Assembly: GCA_913020075.1 (NCBI GenBank)
Contig: CAJWAE010000002.1
Coordinates: forward strand, 1 to 53,654
DNA: 53,654 nucleotides
Direction: 5' to 3'
Source of the DNA: an uncultured Flavobacteriaceae bacterium
GTDB taxonomy: Bacteria > Bacteroidota > Bacteroidia > Flavobacteriales > Flavobacteriaceae
The position numbers and the translations under genes are program-made. The notes under the pieces are model-generated. The model was not told the DNA's origin. It saw only the letters and a program-made list of their open reading frames with translations, and did not search any database. Of the stretch, positions 44,396 through 51,600 are shown piece after piece (the stretch's first letter is position 1; the number at the start of each line of letters is the position of its first letter).

Positions 44396-44854
44396 TTGAA
44401 GCAAGTCATTAAAAAAATATTGACGTTGAAACCTTTTGTGTTTTTAGGATTTGTTTTTTTTTTTAGCTGTACTAAATTTAAAGAATCTCGAAATCCTTAC
44501 TTAGTTGATGTTAAGTTTCAGAGAGAAATTAATTTATCTCTTCCTTCATATAATAATTTGAATTTTGTGGGGGGAAGTATTCTAGTTAATGATATTGGTA
44601 TTAATGGTGTAGTGGTATTCAATTTAAATGGATCTACATTTTTAGCATGGGAAGCAACTTGTCCGAATCATTTTCCGGAAAATTGCTCAAAACTTACTAT
44701 TAATGGAGTGCTAGTAAATTGTAGTTGTGAGGACTATCAGTATAGCCTTGCAACAGGACAACTTTTGAGCCCAACAGAAGATTTAAATCCGCCTCGAGGA
44801 TTACTTTTTTATCAGATTCAAAATTATAATGGTAATTTAAGGGTCAGTAACTAA
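44396..44854 (+). CDS. Rieske-like lipoprotein with altered cluster ligands
   Basis: I place the start at the TTG at 44396, giving 152 residues (M-K-Q-V-I-K-K-I-L) and a normal lipoprotein signal with lipobox F-F-S-C (Cys25). A TTG at 44372 is possible. The fold resembles a Rieske domain: W-E-A-T-C-P-N-H and, 20 residues on, C-S-C-E-D-Y-Q-Y-S-L-A-T-G. In true Rieske proteins these are C-x-H and C-x-x-H. Here the first has Asn at the His position (His is one residue later) and the second has Glu instead of His. Four cysteines remain. It is followed by an outer-membrane protein gene after 12 bases. Confidence 0.7.
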   Translation: MKQVIKKILTLKPFVFLGFVFFFSCTKFKESRNPYLVDVKFQREINLSLPSYNNLNFVGGSILVNDIGINGVVVFNLNGSTFLAWEATCPNHFPENCSKLTINGVLVNCSCEDYQYSLATGQLLSPTEDLNPPRGLLFYQIQNYNGNLRVSN

Positions 44855-44866
44855 ATTCAATTAATC

Positions 44867-45634
44867 TTGAAGATTCCTATTTTTAAACAAAAACAAATTT
44901 TGCTCATTTGCTTTTTAATTCTTTGTAATTTTTGTTTTTCACAACTATTAGAAATTGATTACGCTCAAGGCAAAAAAGAGGAAAGCAGTTTTAAAGTACA
45001 TGTATTACGCTATGGTATTATTGGAGGAAGTAGTTTACAACATTTAGATATTACCTCAGAGGTTTTAAAATTTAAATACGACGCTAAAAAAGGAATACAT
45101 CTTTCTTTTTCTATTTTTGGAACGAGAACTATTTGGAGCGGTAATAAAAAAGATGGTTTAAATACTTTTGATATAGTAATGAATCCAATCGGAGGAACAA
45201 TAAACGGTAACTTGTTTGCCAGCATACCAATTTATAGAACTGATACTAAAAATTCAAAAGTGGGTCTTAGTATTGGCAAAAAGTGGGTCCAAGGACCCGT
45301 ACTCTCCAATTTTAAAAACAATACTTTTTTTGATAATTATGGCCGTCTTGGATTAACTTATCAAAGCCTTTTAGCAGAAGATCCTTTACAAAATACAAAT
45401 CTTTATTTTTGGGGATTTCCTCACGCACAATTTCACCATGCTACAGCTGAAAATCGAAAAATATTTTTTAACAATGAATTAAATCCTTTTTCCTATGGCT
45501 ATGGTCTAGAAATAGGTTTAGAATATAATTCAAAATTTAAACTGGTTTTACTCAGTCAACAGATGCTTGATGTTTCAAATGAAAGTGATTTTAAAAACTT
45601 TATAACAAGATTAATTTTAGCTTACCGTTTTTAA
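44867..45634 (+). CDS. Predicted outer-membrane beta-barrel protein, unknown function
   Basis: The protein has 255 residues and starts at a TTG codon. A signal peptide (about residues 1-25, ending C-F-S-Q) precedes alternating hydrophobic/polar strands such as H-L-S-F-S-I-F-G and Y-G-L-E-I-G-L-E-Y, and the protein ends in L-A-Y-R-F with the terminal Phe typical of outer-membrane barrels. I recognise no family. It follows the Rieske-like lipoprotein gene and overlaps the convergent receptor gene by 4 bases. Confidence 0.65.
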   Translation: MKIPIFKQKQILLICFLILCNFCFSQLLEIDYAQGKKEESSFKVHVLRYGIIGGSSLQHLDITSEVLKFKYDAKKGIHLSFSIFGTRTIWSGNKKDGLNTFDIVMNPIGGTINGNLFASIPIYRTDTKNSKVGLSIGKKWVQGPVLSNFKNNTFFDNYGRLGLTYQSLLAEDPLQNTNLYFWGFPHAQFHHATAENRKIFFNNELNPFSYGYGLEIGLEYNSKFKLVLLSQQMLDVSNESDFKNFITRLILAYRF

Positions 45635-47835
45635 AACTCAATTTGCAATCCTGTTAAAAAATTAATCCCTGCTTGAGGATAATATCCAGCTCCTTCAATT
45701 GTTTGAATTTTGTCTGGGTTAGACCAACTGTCATCATAAGTATAGAAATAACCATTGGATTGATATAAAACATTAAAAAGATTATTGACCATTAAGGACC
45801 ATTGGATTTTCTTAATCCATTTCTTTGGCTGCCATGTGAAAACTGCATTAAGGTCTGAAATAAAATAAGAATCTAAAACAGAACTCTGTGCATTAATATT
45901 TCCCATGTATTGTTTACCAACATATTTAGTTAAAAATGCTAATTGAAATTGGTTAGACGGAGTATAAAGAATTGTGTTCCCTGCTACTAGATTAGGAGAA
46001 TAGGCTAAATCCGTTTTACCTAATGATTGCAATTGTCCATTTCTTTTAAAATAAAAATCTAAATTCTGATTTTTACTTAATGCAATATTAGATTGCAATT
46101 GCCATTGATTAGTTAGTTGAAATTTTGTTTCTACTTCTAAACCAACCCGACGACTTTCACCAACATTTTGACGAATTGGGGCACCTACCTCATCTATTGC
46201 TCCCGTCAAAACTAATTGATCTTTATATTCCATCCAATACATATTTGCTTGAGCGCTAAGTTTATTGTTTTTAAAACGCCAACCCAATTCGAAGTCGTTA
46301 AGTTTTTCTGGTTTAGGCACTCCATTTTCATAATCTGTTCGATTAGGTTCTCGCTGTGCTTTGGCATAAGAAAAATAAATATTCTGTTTTTGAGAGAGTG
46401 TATATGTCAATCCAGCCTTAGGATTAAAAAATAGAAAACGATCATCAACACTCAAAGATGCTGGCCCGGAAATTTTCCCTTCAACTGTATATTTTACAGT
46501 TCGTAATTGTAAGTCCAGAAAAGCAGTTAAATCTGAACTGAAATTTTTTGTTGCTTTTACAAAAAAGCTTCCCTCTGTTTTGACTCCTTGATTTTCATAA
46601 AAACGATGATTTGGTAATGTATCTCCTATATTTTTTCCCCAAATAAGATTTCCAAAATGATCTCCAATATAACGGCTATACAATCCTCCAAAATTAAACA
46701 TGGTTTTTGGGGTCTTATAATTAAGGCCTAGTGTTAGTACATAATAATCGTTGTCTAGCCACTTTTGACTTATATTATCTGTTCTTTCGATTAATATTCC
46801 CCCTATCTGGTAAGGAACTAATTGTAAATAATCATATGAGGCATCTGAGCTAGAAAAATTATTATATTCTTGATAAAAGCCACGCCCATATGTGTAATTC
46901 AATCCAATCGAAAAATTCCAAAAAGAATTAATTTTTTCATTCAAATGGAATTGATAATGATCCTGTCGATAATTATCAACTTGGTTTTCATAAAATCCTC
47001 TTAGACCACCCTGTGTATCATAAATTTCACCTGCAGGATTATAAGTTCTATCTTCAGAAAGCTTAGCCGAGTCAATCCCATACCAAGATTGATAAGTCAC
47101 CTCATGTCCTCCAAAAAAGATTCCTTTAATCAATGTGTTTTCGTCTCGAAAAGTAGCTTGAAAAAAATATCCGTCTAAATCTGAAGAAGCTCTATCCACA
47201 TAGCCATCTGTATTAATTTTTGAAATTCTGCCCGAAAAAGTAAATACATTATTGAGAGTTCCCGAAGAGAATTGAAGTGTATTTTTAATCGTATTAAAAC
47301 TTCCTAAACTACTTGATAGACTTGCAAATGAATTTGAACGAACTTTATCTGTTTCCAGATTAAGACTAGCTCCAAAAGCAGCTGATCCATTAGAAGAGGT
47401 TCCAACCCCACGCTGCAATTGAATTTGTTCAACCGATGAAGCAAAGTCAGGTAGATTGACCCAAAAAGTTCCTTGAGATTCAGCATCATTAAATGGTATG
47501 CCGTTTACTGTAACATTTACTCGGCTAGCATCACTACCCCTTACTCTAATTCCTGTATATCCAATTCCTGATCCTGCGTCACTTGTGGTTACCACGGCGG
47601 GTAAGAAATTCAATAAAATAGGAATGTCTTGACCTAAGTTACGTGATTGTATTTCCTTTCGATTTATATTCGTATAAGTTACAGGAGTATTTTCATTGGC
47701 CCGAATCCCGATGAGTTTAACTTCTTCTAAATTAATCGTGGATAAAGTATCTTTAATGACTTCAATATCTTTGGTTTGAGCAAAAAGCCCAAGGCTACTT
47801 AAAATAAATAAAAAGTTTAATTGTACTATTTTCAT
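45631..47835 (-). CDS. TonB-dependent outer-membrane receptor under TPP riboswitch control (predicted thiamine importer)
   Basis: The protein has 734 residues. A signal peptide ends near G-L-F-A-Q (about residue 20). A plug domain follows with no carboxypeptidase-like N-terminal extension (V-T-Y-T-N-I-N-R-K-E-I-Q-S-R-N, then G-I-R-V-R-G-S-D-A-S-R-V-N-V-T-V-N-G-I-P near 96). The remainder is the 22-strand barrel ending in Q-I-E-F. The TPP riboswitch in its leader shows that its synthesis answers to thiamine diphosphate, so thiamine or a precursor is the expected ligand. Thiamine-regulated receptors of this type were predicted in Bacteroidota by comparative genomics. The thiamine-binding and PnuC-type genes just upstream agree with this. 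Confidence 0.88.
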   Translation of the reverse strand: MKIVQLNFLFILSSLGLFAQTKDIEVIKDTLSTINLEEVKLIGIRANENTPVTYTNINRKEIQSRNLGQDIPILLNFLPAVVTTSDAGSGIGYTGIRVRGSDASRVNVTVNGIPFNDAESQGTFWVNLPDFASSVEQIQLQRGVGTSSNGSAAFGASLNLETDKVRSNSFASLSSSLGSFNTIKNTLQFSSGTLNNVFTFSGRISKINTDGYVDRASSDLDGYFFQATFRDENTLIKGIFFGGHEVTYQSWYGIDSAKLSEDRTYNPAGEIYDTQGGLRGFYENQVDNYRQDHYQFHLNEKINSFWNFSIGLNYTYGRGFYQEYNNFSSSDASYDYLQLVPYQIGGILIERTDNISQKWLDNDYYVLTLGLNYKTPKTMFNFGGLYSRYIGDHFGNLIWGKNIGDTLPNHRFYENQGVKTEGSFFVKATKNFSSDLTAFLDLQLRTVKYTVEGKISGPASLSVDDRFLFFNPKAGLTYTLSQKQNIYFSYAKAQREPNRTDYENGVPKPEKLNDFELGWRFKNNKLSAQANMYWMEYKDQLVLTGAIDEVGAPIRQNVGESRRVGLEVETKFQLTNQWQLQSNIALSKNQNLDFYFKRNGQLQSLGKTDLAYSPNLVAGNTILYTPSNQFQLAFLTKYVGKQYMGNINAQSSVLDSYFISDLNAVFTWQPKKWIKKIQWSLMVNNLFNVLYQSNGYFYTYDDSWSNPDKIQTIEGAGYYPQAGINFLTGLQIEF

Positions 47836-47836
47836 T

Positions 47837-47866
47837 CGAATAATTATTATTCAAATAAAAGGGGTA
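47837..47866 (-). promoter_or_regulatory. Expression platform of the TPP riboswitch
   Basis: Two elements lie between the aptamer and the receptor ATG. GAATAATTATTATTC (47838-47852) is a perfect odd palindrome that would fold over the initiation region. On the minus strand ACCCCTT at 47865-47859 is complementary to AAGGGGT in the aptamer (47966-47960). Competition between these pairings would suit control of translation initiation. The mechanism is inferred. Confidence 0.45.
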
Positions 47867-47894
47867 ATTATTTTAGTTTAAAATATTAATTTCT

Positions 47895-47977
47895 GTATTT
47901 TCCCTTGGCAGCATTACCCGCCCAGGTTCAATGGGTATGATCTCAGCCGAAAAAACGGCACCCCTTCGAGATTGGCA
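47895..47977 (-). ncRNA. TPP riboswitch (THI element)
   Basis: On the minus strand the conserved aptamer core is present in order: AAGGGGTGCC, then GGCTGAGATCATACCC, then GAACCTG, then GGGTAATGC and finally AAGGGA. The CTGAGA and ACCTG/TAATGC segments are those that contact the pyrimidine and pyrophosphate of thiamine diphosphate. It lies directly upstream of the TonB-dependent receptor on the same strand, and a -7 box sits at its 5' edge. Confidence 0.92.
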
Positions 47978-47978
47978 G

Positions 47979-47986
47979 CAAATATA
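47979..47986 (-). promoter_or_regulatory. -7 promoter box of the riboswitch/receptor transcript
   Basis: The minus strand reads TATATTTG, an exact consensus match, which would start transcription at about 47975, immediately before the aptamer. It lies 11 bases downstream of the DUF4301 stop, so the receptor can be expressed apart from the upstream operon. Confidence 0.6.
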
Positions 47987-47996
47987 ATAAAAAAAA

Positions 47997-49514
47997 TTAT
48001 TCTAAAAAATCCACAAGGGTTTTTATTGGGTGAAAGGTGTCTGAGGGTATTTCTATAAAAATCGAATTCCATTCTGCCATCCCACCATTCCAAAGCCCTG
48101 GCCATTCAAGAATTTTAATCATAGACCCTTCGGATTCTTTTTTACTTACCATAAAACGCTTTTCATCACGAAAATCATAGAGAGGAAATTTTTTACCTTC
48201 ATAATTGGTAATTCCACATACCATCATTACAGGATTGAAATGACTACTATTATGCATTGCATTTTGACCTTCTTTAGAGGTAGAATCAAGTTCTGTTCCT
48301 TCAATAATTTGTAAACTTCTTCCGCGATTAGTAGTTTTCCAGAAAGCTCCTCCCCCTTTAGCTCCAGCATTAGGAATCATTCCACAAACGCGAATAGGTC
48401 GATTTAAATAATCATATAAAACCAAATAAGAAGAACTAGAGGATTTCTTAAGAGTAAAGTTTTCATCAAAAACAGATTTAATAAATTTAACTATTGGATA
48501 AAGATCCGTATTTGTAGTTTTTTTACTTAAGTTTTTTAAATGTTTAAAAAGCACTTCTTGAATTAAGATTAGTTTTCCACCCAAAATTTTAAGCCATCTT
48601 TCTGCTGAAGCATTATCCTTTGCCATCTTAATATTATCGATATTTTTGATCCACACGCAGTCTGCATCCAATTGATTCAAGTTTTTCAATAAAGCACCGT
48701 GACCCCCTTTTCTAAAAGTAATATCTCCTAAAGAATTTCTAATCCAGTTATTTTTTATATCAAAAGAGGGGGTGTCTGTCAATCGATGTTGATAAGAATA
48801 TTCTATGATAAGTTGTTCGTTTTGATCTTTAGAAATTTCATTTCTAAAATGCTTTTCAACAGAATCGAATAATGCTCGATGTTCTTTTGCTATTGTAAAA
48901 TGTAAATGAACAGTCGTATTTCTGTTTCCCAGCTTTAAAGCTTCCATCAATTGAGCTTCAAATGCAGTCCAATATTTATCCGAATTATCTGTGAAAAAAG
49001 GAATTAATCCCTTTGGTAAATAGGGGTAATTCAATCCTTTCTTTTGAATTATTTTATTTGTAAAAGCGTTAAAAAACTCTTCTTCTGTCTGAAAATTTAG
49101 CTTTTCATTTAAATAAATCAGTCTTTTAATAATCCCATAAAAAGGGAGTTTTTTTATTTCCTTTATCAGCCTTCTTGTTTCATTTCCATATTCCGATTCT
49201 AAATAGTCTGAGAAATTAAAATTAGATTGCCTTTTTGCTTTTAAATATGAAAATAAAGGCATAAACATTCTACTAGCCAGACCAGATGCTGGAACGAACT
49301 TTGTCCATTTCAAGGATCCGTCTTGATTTTTAAACCGGTCAAATGCCTCAGTTTGATCTTTTAAAGAAAGCTTAAATATCCCGTCTTTATTTGAGGCTGG
49401 ATTAATACCCGAAATAGGATCACTGCCCCCAATTAAATATTCCTGTTGACGTTGAATCAATTCGGTTGATCTTCCCTCGGATTTAATTTGATTCTGATCC
49501 TTGGGTGTTATCAT
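47997..49514 (-). CDS. DUF4301 family protein, possible nucleotidyltransferase-like enzyme
   Basis: The protein has 505 residues, is soluble, and has no signal peptide. It belongs to DUF4301, a Bacteroidota family without assigned function. Motifs recall the UDP-sugar pyrophosphorylase fold: F-V-P-A-S-G-L-A-S-R-M near 73-83 in the place of the G-G-x-G-T-R-L loop, P-K-G-L-I-P-F near 167, F-R-K-G-G-H-G-A-L near 267, and D-A-D-C-V-W-I-K-N-I-D-N near 283-294. The resemblance is my inference. It starts in a 4-base overlap with the kinase gene, at the end of an operon with thiamine-related genes. Confidence 0.75.
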   Translation of the reverse strand: MITPKDQNQIKSEGRSTELIQRQQEYLIGGSDPISGINPASNKDGIFKLSLKDQTEAFDRFKNQDGSLKWTKFVPASGLASRMFMPLFSYLKAKRQSNFNFSDYLESEYGNETRRLIKEIKKLPFYGIIKRLIYLNEKLNFQTEEEFFNAFTNKIIQKKGLNYPYLPKGLIPFFTDNSDKYWTAFEAQLMEALKLGNRNTTVHLHFTIAKEHRALFDSVEKHFRNEISKDQNEQLIIEYSYQHRLTDTPSFDIKNNWIRNSLGDITFRKGGHGALLKNLNQLDADCVWIKNIDNIKMAKDNASAERWLKILGGKLILIQEVLFKHLKNLSKKTTNTDLYPIVKFIKSVFDENFTLKKSSSSSYLVLYDYLNRPIRVCGMIPNAGAKGGGAFWKTTNRGRSLQIIEGTELDSTSKEGQNAMHNSSHFNPVMMVCGITNYEGKKFPLYDFRDEKRFMVSKKESEGSMIKILEWPGLWNGGMAEWNSIFIEIPSDTFHPIKTLVDFLE

Positions 49515-50080
49515 AAATTTTTACTTTGAATTGAATCTAAAGTTTTTATAGCTAGTTTCATTCTGTTGTCGTGATTCCCTTTCAATAATGTATATGGCAA
49601 ATCATTTTGATCTAATAATTCTTTAAAATAATTGAACATTGACCTTCGCTCTTTTGGGCGATCGCGTAAATCATCCTCCTCCCATGGTACATCAAAATAA
49701 GTTAAGAAATAATGGTCATAATAAAATTCATCTGCCCAGGTTTTTAACTGTGGATCGCAATAACCTCCAAAATGGGTTTCAGACCAGGCTTTTGTAACCA
49801 TAACATTAGTGTCACAGAAAAGAAATTTTTTTGCTTTTAAAAGTGCTTTGTTTTCATTCCCAATTTGACCTTCTGCTATAATGAGTAAATCTTTTAAAGA
49901 GCAAACCTCTTGGCGTTGGTTCCATTTTGACTGTAAATAATCACGCGCAAATTCAGGAATCCATTCTGTTTTATAATGTAATGCTAAAGCTTTAGCGATA
50001 GTAGTCTTTCCTGTCGATTCAGGGCCGTATAAAACGATTCTTAAGCAATTTGTTTCGAGTTGTTGTAACTTTTTTTCCAT
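49511..50080 (-). CDS. NadR-like P-loop kinase
   Basis: I place the start at the ATG at 50078-50080, giving 189 residues (M-E-K-K-L-Q-Q-L); a start at 50230 would add 50 residues that lie in another frame of the transporter gene. The P-loop is Y-G-P-E-S-T-G-K-T-T (about residues 18-27), followed by E-F-A-R-D-Y-L and a D-x-N-V-M-V-T-K-A-W segment, as in the ribosylnicotinamide kinase domain of NadR. Beside a PnuC-type transporter it could phosphorylate nicotinamide riboside, or thiamine if the transporter is PnuT. Its gene overlaps the transporter gene by 40 bases. Confidence 0.8.
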   Translation of the reverse strand: MEKKLQQLETNCLRIVLYGPESTGKTTIAKALALHYKTEWIPEFARDYLQSKWNQRQEVCSLKDLLIIAEGQIGNENKALLKAKKFLFCDTNVMVTKAWSETHFGGYCDPQLKTWADEFYYDHYFLTYFDVPWEEDDLRDRPKERRSMFNYFKELLDQNDLPYTLLKGNHDNRMKLAIKTLDSIQSKNL

Positions 50081-50688
50081 TCTAAATAACCAAAGATAGC
50101 AATTAGGGTAAAGATAACATACTGGATGCTTGTAAGTCCCATTCCTTTGTATAGATAAAGAGGAATAGAAATGATATCTCCAATAATCCAAAAAATCCAA
50201 TGTTCTATTTTTTTTCTTGCCATGAGCCACATTCCAACAAAAAATATAGCAGTTGTAAAACTATCTACGGGAGCGGTCCAATCGTTCCATTTATCAAAAT
50301 GGAGATAAATACCCATAACAATAATTATAGCTGTAATAAAAAGAAATAAACTCCATTTTTTTTCCTCTAAAGAAATTTTTTTTATTGGATGTTTAATTTT
50401 TTCTTCTCTTTTTTGTGTCCAAAAATACCATCCATATACACTCATCATAAAATAATAGACATTTATTAAAAAATCACCTACCAATCCAGCAATAAGTAAT
50501 AAATAAACATAAATTGCCGTAGAAATCATTCCAGTGGGATAAACCAAAACATTACTTTTTTTTGCATACCATACGCTGAAAACTCCAAGAATAACAGCAG
50601 TGCCTTCAAGAGATATATCTAGATTTGAATAACTGGAATATGGACCAATAAAAAATTCAAAAATTGGGTTTATAATCGCTTCGATCAC
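50041..50688 (-). CDS. pnuC: PnuC-family transporter, probable thiamine transporter PnuT
   Basis: The protein has 215 residues and about seven membrane segments with PnuC signatures: Y-A-K-K-S-N-V-L-V-Y-P-T-G near 42, N-V-Y-Y-F-M-M-S-V-Y-G-W-Y-F-W near 76, W-F-I-I-type C-terminal helices (W-I-F-W-I-I-G-D). PnuC proteins move nicotinamide riboside, and the PnuT branch moves thiamine, by facilitated diffusion coupled to intracellular phosphorylation. The thiamine-binding protein gene upstream (32-base overlap) and the riboswitch-controlled receptor favour thiamine. The start is GTG at 50688. Confidence 0.82.
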   Translation of the reverse strand: MIEAIINPIFEFFIGPYSSYSNLDISLEGTAVILGVFSVWYAKKSNVLVYPTGMISTAIYVYLLLIAGLVGDFLINVYYFMMSVYGWYFWTQKREEKIKHPIKKISLEEKKWSLFLFITAIIIVMGIYLHFDKWNDWTAPVDSFTTAIFFVGMWLMARKKIEHWIFWIIGDIISIPLYLYKGMGLTSIQYVIFTLIAIFGYLEWKKSYNNSKQIA

Positions 50689-50917
50689 CTTTTACTAATT
50701 TAAGTTGTAAAATTACTGCCTCCTCTTGTTCAAAGGTAGCTTTAATTTGAGGAATTAAGAAAGTCATTAAAGCATCGTATTCTCCATAAATTTGAGTACT
50801 CAAGGGGTTTTCTAAAATATTAAATTCAGAACCTCTAAGTGATTTTATAAAATCTTTTATAGTCGGTATAAAGTCTTCTTTTAATGGAATTAAGGTAAGT
50901 TCAATAGAAAGTTTCAT
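50657..50917 (-). CDS. Thiamine-binding protein (MTH1187/YkoF-like family)
   Basis: The protein has 86 residues. It matches the small ferredoxin-like thiamine-binding family: M-K-L-S-I-E-L-T-L-I-P-L near the N-terminus, F-I-P-T-I-K-D-F-I-K near 17, and N-P-L-S-T-Q-I-Y-G-E-Y-D-A-L-M near 37. No signal is present, so it acts in the cytoplasm. Its place between a phosphopantetheinyl transferase gene (3 bases away) and a PnuC-type transporter gene fits a role in thiamine handling. Confidence 0.85.
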   Translation of the reverse strand: MKLSIELTLIPLKEDFIPTIKDFIKSLRGSEFNILENPLSTQIYGEYDALMTFLIPQIKATFEQEEAVILQLKLVKGDRSDYKPNF

Positions 50918-50920
50918 ATA

Positions 50921-51547
50921 TCATACAGGTGTTGCAAGAGTTAAACAATAATTATTAAAATATCGAAAATGAAGTGTGTGTTTATATTCTTTTTTTTGAT
51001 AAAAAACAGTCCCAACAACTTCTTTAGCTCCCTCTTTAAAAGAATCTATTAAAAGTTGTTTTTTAAAATGAATACCAGGAATTCCAAAAGTTTTATACAA
51101 GGCTTCTTTCGCTGTCCAAATTTGTGTTAGAAATTGTATATCAGTTACTTTTTTTAAATTATCGGTCTCATTTGAATGTAAAAAACGAGATGATATTTTT
51201 TTTATTTTTTCTTGATAATGCTCCAAATCAATCCCAACAGAAATAGTTGAAAGTGCAACCGCTGCAACATTTTTGGTATGGGTAATTGAAATGAAACGTC
51301 CATCTGTTAAATAGGGTGCTCCCTTTGGATTGTATTGAAGGGTCAAGGGTTCTACTTCAAGGGTTTTAAGTAATTGTCTAATCGCTAAATAGCCTTTTCG
51401 ATGTATCTTACTTTTTCGTTTTGAAAGTCGCTCTAAAGCAATATTTGATAGCGCTAAACCCTCTTGTAACTCCTGTTCAGATTCTGAAATTTCCCAAAGT
51501 AGAATCTGAATAGTATTTGCTATGGTTTCTCTATAGCTTAAAGGCAT
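50921..51547 (-). CDS. 4'-phosphopantetheinyl transferase superfamily protein
   Basis: The protein has 208 residues. It shows the superfamily pair V-G-I-D-L-E near 110 (Mg2+ ligands) and W-T-A-K-E-A-L-Y-K near 149. It transfers the phosphopantetheine arm of CoA to carrier proteins. The Sfp-like arrangement with both motifs in a single 208-residue chain suggests action on secondary carriers or the main acyl carrier protein. It is the first gene of the minus-strand operon and is divergent from ahcY. Confidence 0.85.
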   Translation of the reverse strand: MPLSYRETIANTIQILLWEISESEQELQEGLALSNIALERLSKRKSKIHRKGYLAIRQLLKTLEVEPLTLQYNPKGAPYLTDGRFISITHTKNVAAVALSTISVGIDLEHYQEKIKKISSRFLHSNETDNLKKVTDIQFLTQIWTAKEALYKTFGIPGIHFKKQLLIDSFKEGAKEVVGTVFYQKKEYKHTLHFRYFNNYCLTLATPV

Positions 51548-51577
51548 TTGGTGTTACTTAAAAAGATTGTACTTTTG
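51547..51577 (+). promoter_or_regulatory. -33/-7 promoter of ahcY
   Basis: TTTG at 51547-51550 and TACTTTTG at 51570-51577 are separated by 19 bases, a full Bacteroidota vegetative promoter. The ahcY ATG is 23 bases downstream. Confidence 0.6.
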
Positions 51578-51587
51578 CACTTTGAAA

Positions 51588-51595
51588 CAAAGATA
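51588..51595 (-). promoter_or_regulatory. -7 promoter box for the phosphopantetheinyl transferase operon
   Basis: The minus strand reads TATCTTTG, an exact match to the consensus. It faces the ahcY promoter: the two -7 boxes are 10 bases apart and each lies within the other's initially transcribed region. Confidence 0.45.
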
Positions 51596-51600
51596 CAACT

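Noticed and set aside
47895-47977. Possible cobalamin riboswitch, since it precedes a TonB-dependent receptor
   Set aside because: The B12-box core is absent, and CTGAGA, ATACCC, GAACCTG and TAATGC are the TPP aptamer segments.
50081-50230. N-terminal extension of 50 residues on the NadR-like kinase
   Set aside because: It lies within another frame of the PnuC-type gene; homologous kinases start a few residues before the P-loop, as at 50080.
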